NCBI GenBank assembly: GCA_017305815.1
Contig: JAFKJZ010000504.1
Location: 1 to 6,908 of the forward strand
Direction: 5' to 3'
Source: Hyphomicrobiales bacterium
GTDB taxonomy: Bacteria > Pseudomonadota > Alphaproteobacteria > Rhizobiales > Kaistiaceae
DNA length: 6,908 bases
The number at the start of each line of letters is the position of its first letter. The first letter of the stretch is position 1. The notes below the pieces were generated by a model. The model searched no databases, was not told the DNA's origin, and worked only from the letters and a program-made list of their open reading frames with translations. Shown piece after piece: positions 1-5,420 of this stretch. The translations under genes were made by a program, and so were the position numbers.

Positions 1-912
1 GACGATCGGAACCGTGATTTCCTTCTCCGGCGTGCCGCCGTCGAGCACCTTCAGCAGCGCCTCGCCCGAGGTGGCGCCCATCAGGAAGGGCTGCTGCATG
101 CCGGAGACGACGAGGTCGCCCGACTTCAGCAGGTCGACGAATTCCGGAATGCCGTCGAAGGCCGCGACGAGCACTTCGCCGTTGCGGCGGGCGGCCTTGA
201 TGGCGCGCAGCGCGCCGATCGCCGGCTGGTCGGTCTGGATGAACAGGCCGCGCATGTCCGGGTTGGCAGTCAGCAGGTCCTGGGTGAACTTGAAGGTCTC
301 GTCGGCGGTGTAGCTCTGCATCTGCTGCATGCCGGCTTCCTTGCCGGTGAAGCCGCCTTCCTTCAGGCCGTCGAGGAAGCCCTTGGTGCGGGCCTGGCCG
401 TTCTTGCGGGCCTGCGAGATGGCGACGATGCCGACCGAGCCGCCTTCCCAGCCCTTCGCCTTCAGGGCGGTGGCGAGCGCGACGCCGACGTCGTGGGCGC
501 CCTTGTAGTTGTCGGAAATGATGAAGGAGGCGTAGTCGCCGCTATTGGTGCCGATGTCGCCGATGACGACCGGGATATTGGCCTTCTGGGCCAGCGCCAG
601 CACGCTCGGCGCGGTCGAGGAATCGGTCGGCGAGATGACGATGCCGGCGACGCCGCGGGCGATCGAGTCCTGCGCGTTGCGGAGCTGGGTCTCGGCGCTG
701 TTGTGGCTGTCGAGGGCCTGGAAATTGTAGCCCTTGGCCTTCACCGTCTCCTCGATGCCCTTCGACAGGTAGCGCCAGAAGGGCAGGTCGAGGCCCGGCG
801 TCAGGTAGACGATTTCCTTGCTCGCGGCGGAGGCCGCGTTGATGCCGGCCATGCCGGTGCCTGCGAGCAGCGTCGTGCCGGCCGCGAGCTTCAGAAAAGT
901 CCTGCGTTCCAT
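1..912 (-). CDS. Sugar ABC transporter periplasmic substrate-binding protein (3' end missing)
   Basis: Ligand-capturing subunit of an ABC importer, ribose/galactose-type periplasmic binding fold (Peripla_BP_4-like). The 304 visible codons run off the left edge; family members are usually about 310-340 residues, so only a short C-terminal piece should be missing. The start is ATG at 912 with GGGAGG six bases upstream. Residues 1-29 form an export signal with a twin-arginine motif (RRTFLK, residues 3-8), a weakly hydrophobic stretch and an ASA/A cleavage site near 29/30, so export is probably by Tat. The mature part opens with a typical first strand (IVYLTPGLDLPFW, 34-46), then an ISPTDS turn (93-98), and has the late FDGIPEF motif (252-258) of this sugar-binding family. 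It lies 92 bases downstream of a GntR regulator on the same strand, so the two are probably co-transcribed; ATPase and permease genes are expected to the left. The ligand cannot be read from sequence; a sugar or polyol is likely. Confidence 0.93.
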   Translation of the reverse strand, partial: MERRTFLKLAAGTTLLAGTGMAGINAASAASKEIVYLTPGLDLPFWRYLSKGIEETVKAKGYNFQALDSHNSAETQLRNAQDSIARGVAGIVISPTDSSTAPSVLALAQKANIPVVIGDIGTNSGDYASFIISDNYKGAHDVGVALATALKAKGWEGGSVGIVAISQARKNGQARTKGFLDGLKEGGFTGKEAGMQQMQSYTADETFKFTQDLLTANPDMRGLFIQTDQPAIGALRAIKAARRNGEVLVAAFDGIPEFVDLLKSGDLVVSGMQQPFLMGATSGEALLKVLDGGTPEKEITVPIV

Positions 913-918
913 AGTAGT

Positions 919-924
919 CCTCCC
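919..924 (-). promoter_or_regulatory. Ribosome binding site of the sugar-binding protein gene
   Basis: GGGAGG on the minus strand lies six bases before the ATG at 910-912. It is a near-perfect Shine-Dalgarno sequence, and it fixes the start that produces the complete twin-arginine signal peptide. The rest of the 913-1004 gap shows no convincing promoter or terminator, which supports read-through from the regulator gene upstream. Confidence 0.8.
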
Positions 925-1004
925 AATGGTCAGCCACGATCGGCTGCGTCGAAAAATCCGTCTGCGGGCGTCGCGTTTCCTCGGTCGCGCCACCCGGATT
1001 GTCT

Positions 1005-1760
1005 CTAGTCGCCCCCTTTGAGGTAGGGCTGCGTCGTCGCGTAGATGCGGCCGGTATGGGCGGCGAACGCCTCGGCCGCGGCGTCGGGATCGCGCGCTCG
1101 GACGGCGGCGACGATGGCGACGTGGTCGGCATAGCTGGTGGCGATGGCGCCGGGGGAGGCCATCGCCTCGCGCCGGTGCTGCATCATGTAGGCGTAGAGA
1201 TCGGTGCTGATGTCGGCGAGCAGCGGGTTGCCGGACGCCTGATAGAGCGCGACGTGGAACTCGCGGTCGGAGATCAGGAAGCGGACGGGATCGTCGAGCG
1301 CCTCGGTCTGTGCCTCCAGCAGCGCCTCCAGCACGGCGACGCCGGCATCGTCGATGTTTCGCGCCGCGTCGGCCACCACCTGGCGGTCGACCAGCAGCCG
1401 CGCCGCATGCACGGATTCGATGTCGTAGGAATTGACGGCGCGGGCCATGGCGAAGCCGACCGCGACCGGCCCGACCTCGTTGCTGCGCACCCGTGTGCGA
1501 GCGCCGTGCGAAATCTCGAGAATGCCGCGCGCCGCCAGCATCTGGATGCCGCCGCGCACGGCGTCGCGGCTGACGTTCAGGGCCGCTGCCAGCTGCCGCT
1601 CGCTCGGCAGCGCATCGCCTACCTGCAGGATGCCGGAGGCGATCAGGGTCGCAATCTTGTCGCTGATGACGGTCGTGATCGGGCGCTTGACGATCGCCTC
1701 CCGAAAGCTCGGGAGCTCGGCGATGAGCCCTGGATCACTGACTTTCGTCGAAACCGACAT
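1005..1760 (-). CDS. GntR-family transcription regulator, FadR/FCD subfamily
   Basis: Cytoplasmic DNA-binding regulator of 251 residues, normal length for the subfamily. Residues about 26-92 form the GntR winged helix-turn-helix, with the signature LPSERQLAAALNVSRDAVR (51-69) followed by the wing (ARGILEISHGARTRV). Residues about 115-240 form the helical FCD effector domain. Candidate metal or ligand residues of that domain are all present: D165 and H169 (DREFH), H213 (ADHVAIV) and H235 (AHTGRIY). FCD regulators commonly respond to small organic acids or sugar acids and usually repress their own operon. The start at 1760 has only a weak AGGTG upstream. The gene precedes a sugar ABC binding protein on the same strand, so it probably controls that importer. 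A sigma70-like promoter and an operator-like dyad directly upstream fit autoregulation. The effector is unknown. It may also act on the divergent mannose genes, but nothing in sequence proves this. Confidence 0.93.
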   Translation of the reverse strand: MSVSTKVSDPGLIAELPSFREAIVKRPITTVISDKIATLIASGILQVGDALPSERQLAAALNVSRDAVRGGIQMLAARGILEISHGARTRVRSNEVGPVAVGFAMARAVNSYDIESVHAARLLVDRQVVADAARNIDDAGVAVLEALLEAQTEALDDPVRFLISDREFHVALYQASGNPLLADISTDLYAYMMQHRREAMASPGAIATSYADHVAIVAAVRARDPDAAAEAFAAHTGRIYATTQPYLKGGD

Positions 1761-1776
1761 GGCACCTACTAATGGA

Positions 1777-1789
1777 CTGATCGGACCAG
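1777..1789. promoter_or_regulatory. Candidate operator for the GntR/FCD regulator
   Basis: The 13-base dyad CTGATCGGACCAG (minus strand CTGGTCCGATCAG) has 10 of 12 arm positions symmetrical. Its minus-strand core TGGTCCGATCA fits the FadR-subfamily operator pattern TNGTNNNACNA except for one T in place of C. A second half-site, GACCAG at 1792-1797, repeats the one at 1784-1789 in the same orientation. The dyad lies just downstream of the predicted transcription start and 17 bases before the regulator's start codon, where a bound protein would block transcription. Assignment to this regulator is inference. Confidence 0.5.
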
Positions 1790-1802
1790 CAGACCAGTTT
1801 GC

Positions 1803-1830
1803 ATTAATCGCGTGGCGGCACCCGAGTCAA
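1803..1830 (-). promoter_or_regulatory. Predicted sigma70-type promoter of the regulator/transporter operon
   Basis: On the minus strand, TTGACT (1825-1830; five of six consensus bases) is followed after 16 bases by ATTAAT (1803-1808; four of six). The predicted start of transcription is near 1796, leaving a leader of about 36 bases before the regulator ATG. ATTAAT is an AT-only island in a GC-rich background. The operator-like dyad lies immediately downstream. Confidence 0.5.
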
Positions 1831-1847
1831 GCGCCGATGATGGCGCT
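1830..1847. repeat. Perfect inverted repeat beside the regulator promoter
   Basis: Six-base arms AGCGCC and GGCGCT flank GATGAT. The left arm starts at the last base of the predicted -35 box of the leftward promoter. It could be a binding site for a dimeric regulator or a chance GC-rich dyad; its function is unknown. Confidence 0.4.
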
Positions 1848-1901
1848 GTCATTTCCTCCACCTTTCCGAGCGATGGCCGCGGCCGCTCGGCCGGAGCGGG
1901 T

Positions 1902-1940
1902 GACGGCCGGACCCGCAAAGCGGGCGTGCCAACGGCCGTC
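1902..1940. repeat. Nested hairpin in the divergent region
   Basis: The outer arms GACGGCCG (1902-1909) and CGGCCGTC (1933-1940) are perfectly complementary over 8 bases. They enclose a second stem, CCCGC-AAA-GCGGG (1912-1924). No T-run follows on either strand, so it does not look like an intrinsic terminator. It could be a leader-RNA structure or protein site, but GC-rich DNA forms such stems readily. Confidence 0.45.
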
Positions 1941-2160
1941 TGCGACGCGTGCGACGACCGGCGAAAACCCTTGGCGACGCTTCGGTGACGGGCCGCCGGG
2001 GTGGATTTTTGGGGCGCCCGCCAAAGCGGAAGCGAAGATTTCCGCGAGATTTTTCCGGGAACGGAGCCGCGCCGGTCGCGTTGGGTCCCTGTCTTCGGTG
2101 ATGGCGATGCTTGGCCGAGCCCGCATCCTTCTTCCCGTCGAATGTCTGAAAAGCACGATC

Positions 2161-2166
2161 AAGGAG
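2161..2166 (+). promoter_or_regulatory. Ribosome binding site deciding the manA start
   Basis: AAGGAG lies six bases before the ATG at 2173. It selects this start over in-frame ATGs upstream (for example 2099) and downstream (2194), neither of which has a comparable site. The protein made from 2173 begins shortly before the conserved KPWG motif, as expected for a short class I isomerase. Confidence 0.85.
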
Positions 2167-2172
2167 CGATTC

Positions 2173-3132
2173 ATGACAATCGAACACGCATCCATGCGAA
2201 CCGTCCGCAAACCCTGGGGCCGGAACGACCTCCGACCCTGGAACGACCTCCACGACGACCCGGACGCCGTCGGCGAGATCTGGTTCCAGCGCAGGGATCA
2301 AAAGGCCGTCGTGCCCGAGCTTCTGCTGAAGCTTCTCTTCACCAGCCAGCCGCTTTCCATCCAGGTGCATCCCGACGATGCCTATGCGCACCAGATGGGC
2401 CAGCCGCACGGCAAGACCGAGGCCTGGTACATTCTCTCGGCCGATCCCGGCGCGGCCGTCGCGGTCGGGCTGAAGCGCGAGATGGGGCCGGAGGAACTCC
2501 GCGCCGCGATCGAGAACGGCTCGATCGCCGACCTGGTTCAATGGCATCCGGTGCGCGTCGGCGAGGTTGTCTTCATCCCCGCTGGCACCATCCACGCCAT
2601 CGGACCCGGCCTGGTGCTGGCCGAGATCCAGCAGCGCAGCGACACCACCTTCCGGCTGTTCGACTATGGCCGCAAGCGCGAGCTGCATGTCGACGCCGGT
2701 GTCGCCGTCGCCCATGCCGGGCCGTCGAAGCCGCAGCCGAAACCGCACCGGATCGGCCCGCAGCGGACCGTTCTGGTCGCCAACCCCTATTTCGTGCTGG
2801 AGCGCGTGACCCTGCCGCCCGACACGACGCGGGTGCTGAACGCCGCCGGCGAGACCTGGATTCTCGGCCTCGACGGCGACGCGACCGTCGGCCCGACCAG
2901 CGTGTCGATCGGCGAGGCGGTCTATCTCGACCATGCGCGCTGCACGATCAGTTCCGGCGATGCCGGCATGACCGCTCTCTGCGCCTATCTCGGCCCCGAC
3001 CTCCATCGCGACCTGCTGGAGACGCCGGACAAGACCGTGCTCGACCTGGCGACGCTCCGCTTCGGCGCGCCCGGCCCCCACCCCAACGGGCAGGCTGGCG
3101 CCTCGCCCCGCTTCACGGAGGTTCGTTCATGA
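2173..3132 (+). CDS. manA: Mannose-6-phosphate isomerase, class I (short form)
   Basis: Cytoplasmic zinc enzyme that interconverts fructose-6-phosphate and mannose-6-phosphate, the entry to GDP-mannose and other mannosides. The product is 319 residues, close to the short Bacillus-type class I enzymes (about 315) and shorter than the enterobacterial form (about 390). The family motifs are in order: KPWG near the N terminus (13-16); QVHPDD (64-69), giving metal ligands Q64 and H66; KTEAWYIL (81-88), giving E83; PAGTIHAIG (136-144), giving H141; and TTFRLFDYG (158-166), with the probable catalytic arginine R161. All expected zinc and active-site residues are present, so the enzyme should be active. 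It is the first gene of a three-gene operon. Its stop overlaps the next start as ATGA (3129-3132), so the two are probably translationally coupled. Its place ahead of a glycosyltransferase and a GH130 enzyme suggests a dedicated supply of mannose phosphate to that pathway. Confidence 0.95.
   Translation: MTIEHASMRTVRKPWGRNDLRPWNDLHDDPDAVGEIWFQRRDQKAVVPELLLKLLFTSQPLSIQVHPDDAYAHQMGQPHGKTEAWYILSADPGAAVAVGLKREMGPEELRAAIENGSIADLVQWHPVRVGEVVFIPAGTIHAIGPGLVLAEIQQRSDTTFRLFDYGRKRELHVDAGVAVAHAGPSKPQPKPHRIGPQRTVLVANPYFVLERVTLPPDTTRVLNAAGETWILGLDGDATVGPTSVSIGEAVYLDHARCTISSGDAGMTALCAYLGPDLHRDLLETPDKTVLDLATLRFGAPGPHPNGQAGASPRFTEVRS
3117..3121 (+). promoter_or_regulatory. Ribosome binding site for the glycosyltransferase gene, inside manA
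   Basis: GGAGG within the last manA codons lies seven bases before the ATG at 3129. It favours that start over the in-frame ATG at 3135, which would be 13 bases away. Confidence 0.75.
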
Positions 3133-5420
3133 CGATGGCAGACCGGAATGCGGCCACGCGGGTGGCCTTGATCGGCAACTCGCTCCCACGGCGCTGCGGG
3201 ATCGCCACCTTCACGACGGACCTCCACCAGGCGCTCGCCTCGTCCGGCGCGGCTGACGCCGTCATCCTCGCCATGACCGATTGCGGCCGGACCTACGACT
3301 ATCCGCCTGCTGTCGCGCTCGAGATCCACGAGAACAGCCTCGAGGACTATGTCGCCGCGGCGGATTATCTCAATCGCGGCGGCTTCGACGTCGTCTCGCT
3401 GCAGCATGAATTCGGCATTTTCGGCGGCGAGGCGGGCGGCGACATCACCGCGCTGCTGGCGCGGCTGGAGATGCCGGTCGTCACCACGCTGCATACCGTG
3501 CTCGCCGAGCCCACCGGCGCGCAGCGTCGCGTCCTCGATCGCATCATCGACCTGTCGGCCCGACTCGTCGTGATGGCGGAGAAGGGCAGGGAGCTTCTGC
3601 GCACCGTCTACCGGGTGCCGGCCGACAAGATCGACGTAATCCCGCACGGCATTCCCGACTTCGATTTCGTCGATCCCGCGCCCGCCAAGGCGAAGCTCGG
3701 CTTCAGCGACCGAACCGTGATCCTGACCTTCGGGCTGCTGTCGCCGAACAAGGGCATCGAGGTGATGATCGACGCGATGCCGGCGATCCTCGAGAGCCGT
3801 CCCGACGCCGTCTATGTCGTGCTCGGCGCAACCCATCCCAATCTCGTGCGCGAACAGGGCGAGCGCTATCGCGAGAGCCTGATGCAGAGGGCGCGAGAGC
3901 TCGGCGTCGAGGATCATGTCGTCTTCCGCGACCAGTTCGTCGATCGCGACACGCTGCTCGACTTCATTGCCATGTGCGACGTCTACGTCACGCCCTATCT
4001 GAATGAGGCGCAGATGACCTCCGGGACGCTGGCCTACAGTTTCGGGCTCGGAAAGGCAGTCGTGTCGACACCCTATTGGCATGCGAGCGAACTTCTGGCT
4101 GATGGCCGCGGCATGCTTGTGCCGTTCGGCGACGCCGGCGCCACCGGCGATGCGATCGCGCAATTGCTGACCGACCACCCGCGCCGCGAGGCGATGCGCA
4201 AGCGCGCCTATTCGAGCAGCCGCTCGATGATGTGGGGCAACACCGCCAAGCGCTACCTGACCGTCTTCAACGCCGCGCGGCGCAGCAACAGCCTGAAGCG
4301 GCCTTCCTTCACCGACGCGGCCGGTCTCTCGTCGGCGAACCTGACGCTGCCGCCGATCCGGCTCGGCCATCTCCACACCATGTGCGACGACATCGGGCTG
4401 ATCCAGCATGCGGTCCATTCGGTTCCGGACCGGCACCACGGCTATTGCGTCGACGACAATGCGCGCGCGCTGCTCGTCGCCTGCGCGCTGAACCGAGGCG
4501 AGGAGCGGCTTTCCGAAACGATGACCGCCCGCTTCGCCGCCTTCATCCAGCACGCCTGGAACCCGGACACGCGCCATTTCCGCAACTTCATGAGCTATGA
4601 CCGGCGCTGGCTGGAGGATCGCGGCTCGGAGGACAGCCACGGCCGCACGCTCTGGGCGCTGGGCGAGGCGTCGGCCAGCGATCCGAGCCCGTCACGGCGG
4701 CGCTGGGCGGCGTCGCTGTTTATCGCCGCGCTGCCGACCGTCGAGTGTTTCGGCTCGCCGCGCGCCTGGGCCTTCACGCTGCTCGGCCTCGATCCCTATT
4801 GCGCCGCCCATCCGGGCGACCCGATCGCCGAACGACATCGCACCCTGCTCGCCGACCGGCTGATGGCGCTTCTCGCCGAGGCCGAGACCGGCGAGTGGGC
4901 CTGGTTCGAGGACGGCCTCGCCTATGACAATGCGCGCCTGCCGCAGGCGCTGATCGCGACGGGCGACGCCAGGGGATCGGCGGCGCAGCTCCAGGCGGGC
5001 CTGCGCTCGTTGCGCTGGCTGGTCGGCATCCAGACTTCGCCGCAGGGGCGCTTCCGCCCGGTCGGCAGCGCCACCTTCGGCGAGAAGCGGCGTCCGCCGC
5101 TCGCCTTCGACCAGCAGCCGCTGGAGGCGACGGCGACGATCTCGGCCTGTCTTGCCGCCTGGCGGGCGGAGGGCGACCGCGCCTGGACCCTCGAGGCGCA
5201 GCGCGCCTTCGCCTGGTTCCTGGGCGAGAACGATCTTTCGGTCCCGCTCGTCGATCCCGAGACCGGCAGCTGTCGCGACGGGCTGCACCCCGATCGCGCC
5301 AACGAAAACCGCGGAGGTGAATCCGTCGTGTCCTATCTTCTGAGCCTGGCCGAGATGCGCCAGCTCGCCCGCGCGAGCGGCGAGCGGACGAAACCGGAGC
5401 TGCGAGCGCTGCGTGCTTGA
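3129..5420 (+). CDS. GT4-type glycosyltransferase fused to a helical glycosidase-like domain
   Basis: Predicted 763-residue cytoplasmic two-part enzyme; no signal peptide or membrane segment is visible. Residues about 10-385 are a GT-B glycosyltransferase of family GT4. They include an N-terminal donor/acceptor domain beginning ALIGNSLPRRCGIATF (13-28), the junction IPHGIPD (171-177), the FGLLSPNKGIEVMIDAM strand-helix (201-217) and the nucleotide-sugar segment MTSGTLAYSFGLGKAVVST (296-314). The usual second glutamate of the GT4 EX7E motif appears to be tyrosine (Y303), a pattern I associate with a mannosyltransferase-like GT4 subgroup. Residues about 395-755 are a separate, mostly helical domain with conserved-looking acidic and aromatic clusters: GYCVDDNARALL (438-449), EDSHGRTLWALGEA (501-514), WAWFEDGLAYDNARLPQALI (590-609) and FDQQPLEATATI (660-671). 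This resembles six-hairpin (alpha/alpha) glycosidases, but I cannot name its family. It overlaps manA by 4 bases and the GH130 gene by 8. Donor, acceptor and product are unknown; a mannosyl product is inferred from the neighbours. Confidence 0.88.
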   Translation: MTMADRNAATRVALIGNSLPRRCGIATFTTDLHQALASSGAADAVILAMTDCGRTYDYPPAVALEIHENSLEDYVAAADYLNRGGFDVVSLQHEFGIFGGEAGGDITALLARLEMPVVTTLHTVLAEPTGAQRRVLDRIIDLSARLVVMAEKGRELLRTVYRVPADKIDVIPHGIPDFDFVDPAPAKAKLGFSDRTVILTFGLLSPNKGIEVMIDAMPAILESRPDAVYVVLGATHPNLVREQGERYRESLMQRARELGVEDHVVFRDQFVDRDTLLDFIAMCDVYVTPYLNEAQMTSGTLAYSFGLGKAVVSTPYWHASELLADGRGMLVPFGDAGATGDAIAQLLTDHPRREAMRKRAYSSSRSMMWGNTAKRYLTVFNAARRSNSLKRPSFTDAAGLSSANLTLPPIRLGHLHTMCDDIGLIQHAVHSVPDRHHGYCVDDNARALLVACALNRGEERLSETMTARFAAFIQHAWNPDTRHFRNFMSYDRRWLEDRGSEDSHGRTLWALGEASASDPSPSRRRWAASLFIAALPTVECFGSPRAWAFTLLGLDPYCAAHPGDPIAERHRTLLADRLMALLAEAETGEWAWFEDGLAYDNARLPQALIATGDARGSAAQLQAGLRSLRWLVGIQTSPQGRFRPVGSATFGEKRRPPLAFDQQPLEATATISACLAAWRAEGDRAWTLEAQRAFAWFLGENDLSVPLVDPETGSCRDGLHPDRANENRGGESVVSYLLSLAEMRQLARASGERTKPELRALRA

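Larger units (their letters stand above)
1761..2172. other. Divergent intergenic region (412 bases)
   Basis: This gap separates the leftward regulator/transporter operon from the rightward mannose operon. The part at 1761-1847 holds the leftward promoter, operator-like dyad and inverted repeat. The remaining roughly 325 bases hold no gene I can support. Visible structure includes the palindrome GGCCGCGGCC (1875-1884), the nested hairpin at 1902-1940, and an imperfect dyad with arms TTTGG and CCAAA at 2008-2025. The rightward operon must start transcription here or read in from a start within the region, but I find no convincing -35/-10 pair upstream of manA. Plus-strand reading is open in the manA frame throughout, yet has no good ribosome binding site before the one at 2161-2166. 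Confidence 0.7.

Noticed and set aside
1912..1924. CCCGC-AAA-GCGGG hairpin as an intrinsic terminator
   Set aside because: It is short, has no T-run on either side, and lies within a divergent promoter region where no transcript is expected to end.
2099..2172. In-frame ATG upstream that would extend ManA by about 25 residues
   Set aside because: It has no Shine-Dalgarno sequence; AAGGAG at ideal distance marks 2173, and short class I isomerases begin close to the KPWG motif.
1849..3081. 410-codon minus-strand open frame antisense to manA
   Set aside because: It overlaps a manA gene with all catalytic residues intact and shows no motif of its own.
2001..3128. Open frame of 376 codons running through manA in another frame and continuous with the glycosyltransferase, suggesting a far longer transferase
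   Set aside because: It translates to arginine/proline-rich low-complexity sequence with no family motif, and the ribosome binding site at 3117-3121 points to the ATG at 3129. High GC leaves few stop codons in alternate frames.
2985..4640. 551-codon open frame on the minus strand, antisense to manA and the glycosyltransferase
   Set aside because: The product has no recognisable motif and typical antisense-shadow composition; the plus-strand genes here have clear domains and ribosome binding sites.
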